Assembly: GCA_021161885.1 (NCBI GenBank)
Contig: JAGGZS010000197.1
Location: 1-9,833 of the forward strand
DNA length: 9,833 nucleotides
From: a bacterium
GTDB taxonomy: Bacteria > Auribacterota > Auribacteria > Auribacterales > Auribacteraceae
Reading direction: 5' to 3'
Below, piece after piece: positions 1-5,922 of this stretch. Each line of letters opens with the position of its first letter. Position 1 is the stretch's first letter. The position numbers were made by a program, and so were the translations under genes. The notes beneath the pieces were generated by a model, which worked only from the letters and a program-made list of their open reading frames with translations, was not told where the DNA came from and did no database searches.

Positions 1-2
1 AC

Positions 3-24
3 TCCCCGTCCGTGAGGTCGGGGA
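3..24 (+). repeat. GC-rich hairpin, copy 1 (probable IS200/IS605-type end)
   Basis: Positions 3-11 pair with 16-24 around a GTGA loop (12-15), giving a stem of eight pairs with one T-T mismatch (9/18). Bases 4-24 match 99-119 at 19 of 21 positions, so this is one copy of a repeat. The frame 3-80 reads SPSVRSGMRASS and ends at a TGA (78-80). PSVRSG/PSVRAG-like strings occur at the C-terminus of some TnpB proteins because the right-end hairpin lies inside the end of the gene. That link comes from memory of the family and is inference. If correct, the rest of the element lies to the left of the window. Confidence 0.45.
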
Positions 25-42
25 TGAGAGCAAGTTCCAGTA

Positions 43-65
43 GTTTTTCATATGATATGAAAAAC
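43..65. repeat. Perfect AT-rich palindrome, 11-base arms
   Basis: Arms 43-53 and 55-65 are exact inverted complements around a single central G (54). The left arm begins GTTTTTCAT. As RNA or single-stranded DNA it would fold as a 10-pair stem (43-52 with 56-65) with a three-base loop. It lies between the two GC-rich hairpins. It could be a further structural part of a small transposable element or a protein-binding site. The sequence does not decide between these. Confidence 0.6.
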
Positions 66-73
66 AGGCTGGA

Positions 74-86
74 CAACTGAAAGTTG
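74..86 (+). repeat. Short hairpin CAACT-GAA-AGTTG
   Basis: Five perfect base pairs close a GAA loop just upstream of the second GC-rich hairpin. On its own it is weak. It is listed because it sits in a run of four stem-loops within 120 bases, which suggests a structured transposon end or RNA scaffold. Confidence 0.35.
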
Positions 87-98
87 AAACAGAAGATA

Positions 99-118
99 CC
101 CCGTCCGTAAGGGCGGGG
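99..118 (+). repeat. GC-rich hairpin, copy 2 (probable IS200/IS605-type end)
   Basis: Bases 99-106 pair with 111-118 around a GTAA loop. The stem has eight continuous pairs including one T-G wobble, and GTAA is a GNRA-type loop. It repeats copy 1 with two changes. The frame open from 56 to the TAA at 161-163 reads 35 codons containing KVETEDTPSVRAG, which resembles the tail of a TnpB protein, with no upstream start or catalytic part. The best reading is a decayed right end of an IS200/IS605/IS1341-type element. The alternative is two ends of a small non-autonomous element of about 120 bases. Use as a terminator is less likely, because no T-run follows directly. Confidence 0.45.
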
Positions 119-133
119 AGATTCATTGTTTTA

Positions 134-146
134 TATCAATTTTTTA
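134..146 (+). promoter_or_regulatory. Candidate IHF binding site
   Basis: TATCAATTTTTTA fits every constrained position of the IHF consensus WATCAANNNNTTR. It lies about 90 bases upstream of the predicted start of the sigma-54 promoter at 204-219, where IHF commonly bends DNA to bring an enhancer-bound activator to the polymerase. The surrounding DNA is very AT-rich, so a chance match is possible. Confidence 0.4.
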
Positions 147-203
147 CCTTAGTTAAAAAATAAAAAAAATTCTTTTTTGCCATTTCATCATTCTTTTAAA
201 AAT

Positions 204-219
204 GGGCATATTTGTTGCT
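204..219 (+). promoter_or_regulatory. Candidate sigma-54 (-24/-12) promoter for the fliO operon
   Basis: GGGCATATTTGTTGCT aligns with TGGCAC-N5-TTGCW. The invariant GG (205-206) and GC (217-218) are separated by exactly 10 bases, CA follows GG, and TTGC is complete. The departures are G for T before GG, T for C in the CAC, and A for G after it. The predicted transcript start is near 230, leaving a leader of about 35 bases before fliO. RpoN control of early or middle flagellar genes is established in several Gram-negative groups. No convincing -35/-10 pair was seen in 121-264. Confidence 0.55.
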
Positions 220-222
220 TTT

Positions 223-249
223 AGGTTATCCAATAGTTATCAATAACCT
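223..249. repeat. Inverted and direct repeats across the predicted transcript start
   Basis: AGGTTAT (223-229) and ATAACCT (243-249) are exact inverted complements separated by 13 bases. Inside them GTTATC occurs twice as a direct repeat, at 225-230 and 236-241, one helical turn (11 bases) apart. The block overlaps the predicted start of the sigma-54 transcript and ends 15 bases before the fliO ATG. It could be an operator or a 5' leader structure. No function is demonstrated. Confidence 0.45.
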
Positions 250-264
250 TAAAATGGAATTTTT

Positions 265-819
265 ATGAGTAAAAACATTTGTTTGAAACATTTAATGCTG
301 TTTTTTTTGGCTGCGTTTATGTGTATAAACAGTTTTTTTGTTTGCGGCTTTGCTGAAAACAGCACGCCTTCTAAGGATCAACAACCTGCAATAAAAGATA
401 AAGCGGTTTTTGATTTTCAGGATTCGGAGGAAATGCCTGAACCTGACCTGAAACGACTGGTTCTTCGCGTGTTTGTTATGTTAGGCGTAATCTTGTTGTG
501 TATTGTCGTACTTATTTATATCTTGAAATTTTTTATGGACAATAAAAAATCATTTTTTGATAAACAGGATAAATATGTCCAGTTAATAGATCGCCTTAAC
601 ATTGAAAACAAAAAATCGGTCTATCTTATTAAAATTATTGATGAAATTCTTGTGGTGGGTACCGGAGCGGACAGTTTTACTCTCTTAACCAAAATTACCG
701 ATGAACAAAAGGTAAAAGCATTAACCAGTAAGGAGTTTATGCCGCTTTTAAATTTGTTCAGCCAGAGAGTTGCTGGGAATAAGGATACTATAGCGGATGT
801 TAAAAATGAATCCCATTAA
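265..819 (+). CDS. fliO: Flagellar biosynthetic protein FliO
   Basis: FliO is an accessory membrane protein that helps the FliP ring assemble in the flagellar type III export gate. The 184-residue product has a signal-peptide-like N-terminus (about 5-30, hydrophobic and ending near CGFAEN). A polar segment follows, then one transmembrane helix at about 66-89. The cytoplasmic domain ends in a FliO-like pattern (KKSVYLIKI, then ILVVGTGADSFTLLTKI) at about 117-143. FliO is poorly conserved, so the call leans on this pattern and on the position directly before fliP. The ATG at 265 has only a weak TGGA (255-258) ribosome site. The next in-frame ATG (residue 11) would cut into the signal peptide, so 265 is preferred. 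The 3' end overlaps the start of fliP. Confidence 0.9.
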   Translation: MSKNICLKHLMLFFLAAFMCINSFFVCGFAENSTPSKDQQPAIKDKAVFDFQDSEEMPEPDLKRLVLRVFVMLGVILLCIVVLIYILKFFMDNKKSFFDKQDKYVQLIDRLNIENKKSVYLIKIIDEILVVGTGADSFTLLTKITDEQKVKALTSKEFMPLLNLFSQRVAGNKDTIADVKNESH

Positions 820-1576
820 ATTTATGCTTGTTATTATTGTTTGCTTAGGCTTTTTTATATGCCGGGCAGATAACGTTTACGCCCAGCAAAAATCACTGTT
901 TCCCGTTAATATTTCTGTTTCAACAGGCGCAGAAGATAAGGATGCGCCGCCTTTATCGGCAACATTGAAAATTGTATTGCTGATAACGGTTCTCAGTTTA
1001 GCTCCAAGCATATTGACTATGATGACATCGTTTACCCGCATTGTCATAATATTATCGTTTATGAAACGGGCGTTGGCGGTAGGCTCGCAACCTTCAAACC
1101 AGATTATGGTCGGCATGGCTTTGTTCCTTACTTTTTATATTATGACACCGGTCTGGAATGAAATCAATAAAACTGCACTCCAGCCCCTTCTTAAACATGA
1201 AATTACAGAACAAACCGCTTTGAAAGAAGCTGTTATCCCAGTACGTAAATTTATGTTTAAATATACGAGAACTAAGGATTTAGGGCTGTTCGTGCATCTT
1301 AGCAAAGCTGCTAAACCAAAAAATAAAGACGATATACCTACCACCACATTGATACCGGCTTTTATTATTAGCGAACTTAAAACAGCTTTTCAAATGGGAT
1401 TCGTTTTGTTTATACCGTTTTTAATAATAGATATGGTTACGGCAAGTGTACTTTTGTCGATGGGCATGATTGTTTTGCCTCCAATGGTAATATCTATGCC
1501 GTTTAAACTTCTCATGTTCGTAATGGTTGACGGATGGTACCTTATAATTCGATCTATTACCTTGGGATATCAGTAA
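797..1576 (+). CDS. fliP: Flagellar export gate protein FliP
   Basis: FliP is the major subunit of the FliP5-FliQ4-FliR1 export gate in the inner membrane at the centre of the flagellar basal body. The product has a cleavable-looking signal peptide (about 1-29, ending VYAQQ). The diagnostic first block TSFTRIVIILSFMKRAL is followed by a SNQIMVGMALFLTFYIMTPVW helix. The C-terminal block runs from TLIPAFIISELKTAF through IPFLIIDMV, SMGMIVLPP and PFKLLMFVMVDGW. The length is normal for the family. Two starts are possible. ATG 797 overlaps fliO by 23 bases. ATG 806 (product begins MNPIKF) overlaps by 14 and has a GGA at 795-797 with better spacing. Translation is probably coupled to fliO either way. 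Confidence 0.97.
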   Translation: MLKMNPIKFMLVIIVCLGFFICRADNVYAQQKSLFPVNISVSTGAEDKDAPPLSATLKIVLLITVLSLAPSILTMMTSFTRIVIILSFMKRALAVGSQPSNQIMVGMALFLTFYIMTPVWNEINKTALQPLLKHEITEQTALKEAVIPVRKFMFKYTRTKDLGLFVHLSKAAKPKNKDDIPTTTLIPAFIISELKTAFQMGFVLFIPFLIIDMVTASVLLSMGMIVLPPMVISMPFKLLMFVMVDGWYLIIRSITLGYQ

Positions 1577-1606
1577 ATAGAGAAAAATAGAGAGGAGTTT
1601 TATTGT

Positions 1607-1879
1607 ATGACTACTGAATGGGTAATAGCGCTTGGAAGAAAATCTTTGATTGTTATTTTATCTCTGTCTATGCCTATGCTCGGCGTGGGAATGGTTCTTG
1701 GAATATTAATGAGTGTTGTGCAGACAGTTACTTCTATCAAAGACCAGTCAATGACAACTGTTGTAAAGATTGTAGGGGTGGTTGGAGCTCTTCTGCTTAG
1801 TTTACCATGGATAATCAATACACTTGTTACGTTTATTAACAATTTGTATCTCTCTTTGCCTATGCTTGTAGCAAAATAA
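1607..1879 (+). CDS. fliQ: Flagellar export gate protein FliQ
   Basis: FliQ is the small two-helix subunit that wraps the FliP/FliR core of the export gate. The product has 90 residues, the usual size. Two hydrophobic hairpin helices lie at about 14-37 and 50-77, joined by the conserved segment VVQTVTSIKDQSMTTVVKI, which matches the family pattern of Q-x-x-T-x-I-x-[ED]-Q. A strong AGGAG (1593-1597) sits 9 bases before the ATG. The gene begins 30 bases after fliP. No anomalies were seen. Confidence 0.97.
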   Translation: MTTEWVIALGRKSLIVILSLSMPMLGVGMVLGILMSVVQTVTSIKDQSMTTVVKIVGVVGALLLSLPWIINTLVTFINNLYLSLPMLVAK

Positions 1880-1892
1880 GGAACTATCTTGT

Positions 1893-2681
1893 ATGTTGCC
1901 GTTTGAGACAATCGCTCAATTAAAAGATAATATTATAGTTTTTGTCCTCTTTTTTTTTAGAATCTTTGCGATGATGTATTTGTCTCCTTTTTTCGGCAAC
2001 AGAAGTATCCCTGAAACCGTAAGAATGGGCATTGCTTTAATTTTTACAATACTGATTTTTCAAGTAGTCCCTCACCCTGTCGGCATTTCCGAAGGAATAG
2101 GCGTTTTCTCACTGACATTTTTAATCATGAAAGAGGTTTTGCTCGGGCTTGTAATCGGTTACGCGGGCAAAGTAGTGCTCACTATAATGCGCTATTCCGG
2201 CGATACGATAGGCAGGTTGATGGGCTTGCGTGAGGGAAGTATGTTTGACCCGATGTTTCAGGAAAAAATCAGCCAGATGGCTCAGTTTCAGTTTATTTTG
2301 TTTATGCTCATTTTTTTAAGCCTGGACGGGCATTATTTTTTAATAAAACTGATTGTGAAAAGTTTTGAAATCGTACCGCTTGGAGCGGCTTGTGTAAATG
2401 GTCAGTTGATTAAAAAATTTGTATCTATGATAAGCAAAATTTTTGAGCTGGGCATTAAATATTCAGCTCCCATTATGGCTTTTCTGCTTATTACAACCGT
2501 TGCTTTTGGTATTTTAGGAAAAGCTATCCCTGAAATGAATTTGATGATTTTAATGCTGCCTATCAAAATCGCGATAGGACTGCTTGGGCTTGTTGTGGTT
2601 TTTCCGTTTTTAATAGGGTTTATATATTACATTATACAAATATTTTATAAAGATTTAGAAACAGTTTTAAGACTTGTTTAA
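1893..2681 (+). CDS. fliR: Flagellar export gate protein FliR
   Basis: FliR is the single-copy subunit that completes the FliP/FliQ gate in the inner membrane. The 262-residue product is a normal-length multi-pass protein. Near the N-terminus it has the family-typical stretch RIFAMMYLSPFFGNRSIP followed by VRMGIALIFT (about 23-53). A central KEVLLGLVIGYAG helix and the glycine-rich C-terminal half with AIPEMNLMILMLPIKIAIG (about 208-226) also fit. AAGGA (1878-1882) overlaps the fliQ stop and lies 10 bases before the ATG. The spacing to fliQ is 13 bases, consistent with one transcript. Confidence 0.97.
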   Translation: MLPFETIAQLKDNIIVFVLFFFRIFAMMYLSPFFGNRSIPETVRMGIALIFTILIFQVVPHPVGISEGIGVFSLTFLIMKEVLLGLVIGYAGKVVLTIMRYSGDTIGRLMGLREGSMFDPMFQEKISQMAQFQFILFMLIFLSLDGHYFLIKLIVKSFEIVPLGAACVNGQLIKKFVSMISKIFELGIKYSAPIMAFLLITTVAFGILGKAIPEMNLMILMLPIKIAIGLLGLVVVFPFLIGFIYYIIQIFYKDLETVLRLV

Positions 2682-2690
2682 GGGGCAGTT

Positions 2691-3770
2691 ATGCCGGATC
2701 AATATAAAGAGGACAAAACAGAAAAGGCCACATCTAAACGGCGATCTGAGGCACGCGAAAAAGGAAATGTGTGTCATAGTAATGAAGTGGTGCTTGTTAT
2801 TATGCTTTTAGGATCTGTAATCGGGCTTTATGTTTTCGGTCCCTATATGCGCGATCAAATGATTTTACAGTTTAAATATTTGTTGTCTCGTATGAACGAA
2901 CAATTTGATTCAGCGGGTTACGTAACATTTGTTATTACCGTTGTTTTGAATCTGGTTAAAATTATTTTGCCTATATTGTCGGTAATTTTGTTCTGTTCTT
3001 TTTTTTCAAATTTTGTTCAGGTAGGTTTTATTTTTACATTTGAGCCATTGAAACCTAAGTTTAGTAAACTCAAACCCAAATTAGGCGAGCTCAATATTTT
3101 TAAAAAAGACCAGATCGTTAAGTTAGGCGCGAGTTTAGGCAAACTTATTATTATTATCCCGGTGGTATATATAACGATAACAAGTAATTTACGCGAATTT
3201 GTGGTTCTTATAGATAAAAGTATCCCTGAACTTCTTACTTTTATTTCCATGATGATTTATAAAGTGGTTTTTCGAATAGCTTTAGTCTTGATTGTTTTGG
3301 CTATACTTGATTACGTCTACCGTAAATGGAAATTCGAGGAAGATATGAAAATGACCAAGCAGGAAGTCAAAGATGAGAAAAAAGATATGGACCAAGATCC
3401 GCAAATTAAAAGCAAGATAAGGTCTTACGGAAAAGAGTTAATGCGCAAACTTATGTTTAATGAAGTTCCTCAAGCGGATGTGGTAATTACCAACCCTACC
3501 CATATAGCTGTGGCTATAAAATATGACCCGCTGAATATGGGAGCTCCGAGAGTAGTTGCTAAAGGTATGAGGTTAATCGCGGAAAAAATTAAAAAAATAG
3601 CCAAGGAAAATGATGTTCCCGTAGTGGAAAATAAACCGTTGGCAAGAATCTTGTATAAAACAGTAGATGTCGGCGGGGAAGTGCCCCCTGATTTGTACCG
3701 TGCTGTAGCTGAAGTGCTGGCTTATGTGTACCGCATGAATAAAAAGAAAATGCCTTCATTCGCAACATAG
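2691..3770 (+). CDS. flhB: Flagellar export switch protein FlhB
   Basis: FlhB controls the change in export substrate from rod/hook to filament proteins. The 359-residue product starts with the typical basic segment KTEKATSKRRSEAREKGNV (about 9-27). Four membrane helices follow (about 33-52, 85-108, 145-165, 185-208), then a cytoplasmic domain from about 212. The self-cleavage motif NPTH is intact at residues 268-271, with cleavage expected between N268 and P269, as in FlhB/SctU proteins generally. The later blocks RVVAKGMRLIAEKI and PVVENKPLARILYKT are also conserved. An AAGGGG ribosome site (2680-2685) overlaps the fliR stop. The gap to fliR is 9 bases. Confidence 0.98.
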   Translation: MPDQYKEDKTEKATSKRRSEAREKGNVCHSNEVVLVIMLLGSVIGLYVFGPYMRDQMILQFKYLLSRMNEQFDSAGYVTFVITVVLNLVKIILPILSVILFCSFFSNFVQVGFIFTFEPLKPKFSKLKPKLGELNIFKKDQIVKLGASLGKLIIIIPVVYITITSNLREFVVLIDKSIPELLTFISMMIYKVVFRIALVLIVLAILDYVYRKWKFEEDMKMTKQEVKDEKKDMDQDPQIKSKIRSYGKELMRKLMFNEVPQADVVITNPTHIAVAIKYDPLNMGAPRVVAKGMRLIAEKIKKIAKENDVPVVENKPLARILYKTVDVGGEVPPDLYRAVAEVLAYVYRMNKKKMPSFAT

Positions 3771-3779
3771 TGGGGATAA

Positions 3780-5882
3780 ATGGAACAGCAAAATTCAAAA
3801 TTTACTTTGGACAAAATTATGTCGCACGGCGATTTTGGTCTTGCCGCCGGCATAATAGGTATTCTTGTCGCTTTAATAATACCTTTACCGAGCGCAATAC
3901 TTGATATTCTTCTTACATTTAATATAGCAATTGCCATATTGATCCTTTTAACGGCAACATATTTACCTAAACCGCTTGAGTTTTCCGTGTTTCCGTCTCT
4001 GCTTCTGTTTACGACATTGCTCAGGTTGTCTCTTAACGTGGCTACGACGCGTAAAATTTTGTTAACAGGGTTTGCGGGCAATGTTATTGAGGTATTCGGT
4101 GATTTTGTTGTGGGAGGAAATTATATAGTCGGCGGAGTTATTTTTCTTATTCTTGTCATTATTCAGTTTACTGTTATCACAAAAGGCGCGACCCGTATAG
4201 CGGAAGTCGCCGCAAGGTTTACTTTAGACGCTATGCCGGGCAAACAGCTCAGCATTGACGCTGACCTTAATTCAGGCTTAATTACTGAAGACGAAGCAAA
4301 AATTAAGCGCAAAGAAATTTCAAGGGAAGCCGATTTTTACGGAGCTATGGACGGCGCCAGTAAATTTGTGCGCGGCGATGCCATGGCAGGTATTATGATT
4401 ACTTTTATCAATGTGCTCGGCGGGTTGGGCATAGGTGTACTGCAGATGGGACTGCCCGTCGTAGAAGCATTGCGTAAATATACGCTTTTGACAATAGGCG
4501 ACGGATTGGTTGCGCAAATTCCGTCGCTTATTATCGCAACAGCATCGGGCATTATCGTAACACGCTCAGGCGATTCGGAAGCGGGACTCGGAGAGAATAT
4601 AAGCCGCCAGCTGCTTATGCAGCCGCGCGCCGCTTTGATTGGTTCATTAATTATTTTTATATTCGGTTTAATACCCGGTTTTCCGAAAATACCTTTTTTT
4701 GGAATAGCAGCGTTTATTGCCGTTGTAGGTTATCTTGTAAATAAAGCTAAATCAGAAGATGAAGAGGAAATTGTTCAAGAGTTTGATGAAGAAGGTGAAA
4801 GTAGAGAAAATCTGGTACAGCTTTTGCAAGTTGATCCAATGGAAATCGAAATTGGTTATTCTTTGATCCCTCTCGTTGACATTAATCAGGGCGGGAATTT
4901 ATTAGATAGAATTACAATCATAAGAAAACAGTACGCTGGTGATTACGGTATGATTATTCCTGCAATAAGAATTAGAGATAATATTCAGCTTCAGCCTGAT
5001 GAATACAAAATTAAGATTGGCGATGTATCTGTTGCTCAAGGAACTCTTGATGCCGACCATTGCCTCGCTATGAATCCCGGTACTGCCGTGGGCGAACTTG
5101 AAGGACGTAAAACTACTGAACCGGCATTCGGGCTGCCGGCTGTATGGATCGAAAATTCAAGGAAAGATTATGCCGAGTCAATAGGTTATACAGTGGTTGA
5201 CAGCGCTTCGGTTTTAGCAACTCATTTAACGGAAATCATCCGTATGAATTTGAGCGAATTGTTAAGCCGGCAGGATGTGTCTAACCTGCTTGACGGATTA
5301 AAAGAAACAAATAAAGCCGTTGTCGAAGAAGTTGTGCCGAATATGCTTCCACTCGGCGCAGTGCACAGAGTTCTGCAGAATTTATTGAGAGAACAGGTGC
5401 CGATAAAAAATCTTAGCAGAATTCTTGAAGCTCTTTCCGATTACGGCACAAGAACAAAAGACCCTGATTTTTTAAGCGAGTTTGTGAGGCAGTCGCTTGG
5501 CAGGTCCATTGTGGCTGCTTATCTTGATGAAGATGGAGTATTGAAAGTAATCTCTATTGATCCCGAATTGGAAAAAATGATGTCAGACAGTGTAGCCGGC
5601 GCTGATAATTCATCGGCTGTATCGATGGACCCGGCTTTGATGCAGGTGATGATAAATAATATATCGTTAAAAGCGGATGAACTTAATTTGCAGAGTATTA
5701 ATCCGGTGGTTATATGTTCACCGGCTATAAGGTTGCATTTAAAACGTCTTATTGAGTCTAAACTGCCGTTGGTTCCGGTTATATCTTACGGGGAAGTTGA
5801 CCCTCGAGTAACTATACGGCCTATGGCAATAGTTTCGCTGCATGAATCGTTAGATGACAGTAAAGCCCTCGCGGCTAAATAG
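3780..5882 (+). CDS. flhA: Flagellar export gate protein FlhA
   Basis: FlhA is the large ring-forming export component. It conducts protons through its membrane part and docks chaperone-substrate complexes on its cytoplasmic ring. The 700-residue product has the usual size: about eight membrane helices in residues 15-325 and a cytoplasmic domain from about 350. Family landmarks are LRLSLNVATTRKILL (about 81-95), RFTLDAMPGKQLSIDADL from residue 146, and YGAMDGASKFVRGDA at 187-201, which carries conserved acidic residues D191 and D200. An acidic linker (EDEEEIVQEFDEEGE, about 327-341) joins the two halves. GGGG at 3772-3775 precedes the ATG, 9 bases after flhB. The stop TAG is followed at once by an in-frame TAA. 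Confidence 0.98.
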   Translation: MEQQNSKFTLDKIMSHGDFGLAAGIIGILVALIIPLPSAILDILLTFNIAIAILILLTATYLPKPLEFSVFPSLLLFTTLLRLSLNVATTRKILLTGFAGNVIEVFGDFVVGGNYIVGGVIFLILVIIQFTVITKGATRIAEVAARFTLDAMPGKQLSIDADLNSGLITEDEAKIKRKEISREADFYGAMDGASKFVRGDAMAGIMITFINVLGGLGIGVLQMGLPVVEALRKYTLLTIGDGLVAQIPSLIIATASGIIVTRSGDSEAGLGENISRQLLMQPRAALIGSLIIFIFGLIPGFPKIPFFGIAAFIAVVGYLVNKAKSEDEEEIVQEFDEEGESRENLVQLLQVDPMEIEIGYSLIPLVDINQGGNLLDRITIIRKQYAGDYGMIIPAIRIRDNIQLQPDEYKIKIGDVSVAQGTLDADHCLAMNPGTAVGELEGRKTTEPAFGLPAVWIENSRKDYAESIGYTVVDSASVLATHLTEIIRMNLSELLSRQDVSNLLDGLKETNKAVVEEVVPNMLPLGAVHRVLQNLLREQVPIKNLSRILEALSDYGTRTKDPDFLSEFVRQSLGRSIVAAYLDEDGVLKVISIDPELEKMMSDSVAGADNSSAVSMDPALMQVMINNISLKADELNLQSINPVVICSPAIRLHLKRLIESKLPLVPVISYGEVDPRVTIRPMAIVSLHESLDDSKALAAK

Positions 5883-5922
5883 TAACTAATAACTAATTGT
5901 AACACTTTGGGGTTATACGGCA
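5883..5922 (+). other. flhA-flhF spacer with AACTAAT tandem repeat
   Basis: AACTAAT occurs twice in tandem (5884-5890 and 5891-5897), putting several TAA stops in different frames just after flhA. A TTTGGGG stretch about 10-16 bases before the flhF ATG probably serves as its ribosome site. No hairpin terminator or convincing promoter was seen, so flhF is probably read from the same transcript. Confidence 0.5.

Larger units (their letters stand above)
1..163 (+). mobile_element. Probable remnant of IS200/IS605-family (TnpB-type) right ends
   Basis: This interval groups the two GNRA-loop hairpins and the two short frames with TnpB-like tails (3-80 and 56-163, in different frames). No transposase catalytic region is present here: there is no HUH TnpA and no RuvC or zinc-ribbon segment of TnpB. 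It is therefore either the right margin of an element lying to the left plus an older copy, or an internally deleted derivative. The element's left boundary cannot be seen. The family assignment rests on hairpin form and remembered TnpB tails, not on a database match. Confidence 0.4.

Noticed and set aside
1..120. CRISPR array
   Set aside because: There are only two repeat copies, 95 bases apart, each with internal hairpins and two mismatches, and the spacer contains its own palindrome. No cas genes are present.
99..135. Rho-independent terminator for an upstream gene
   Set aside because: The stem is strong, but the following bases are AGATTCATTG before any T-rich stretch. The near-identical copy at 3-24 also lacks a T-run, so a repeat origin explains it better.
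177..212. Sigma-70 promoter with TTGCCA as -35
   Set aside because: TTGCCA at 177-182 has no acceptable -10 at 16-18 bases. The nearest AT-rich hexamers are at 12 and 24 bases. The -24/-12 pattern fits far better.
1600..1911. Minus-strand open frame of 103 codons opposite fliQ, and similar antisense frames opposite other genes
   Set aside because: Each lies fully or mainly opposite a well-conserved flagellar gene, shows no recognisable domain and has no supporting ribosome site.
265..5882. Non-flagellar type III secretion system (injectisome)
   Set aside because: The core gate proteins are shared between the two systems, but fliO, flhF, flhG and a FliA/WhiG sigma factor in the same block are flagellar, and no injectisome-specific gene is present.
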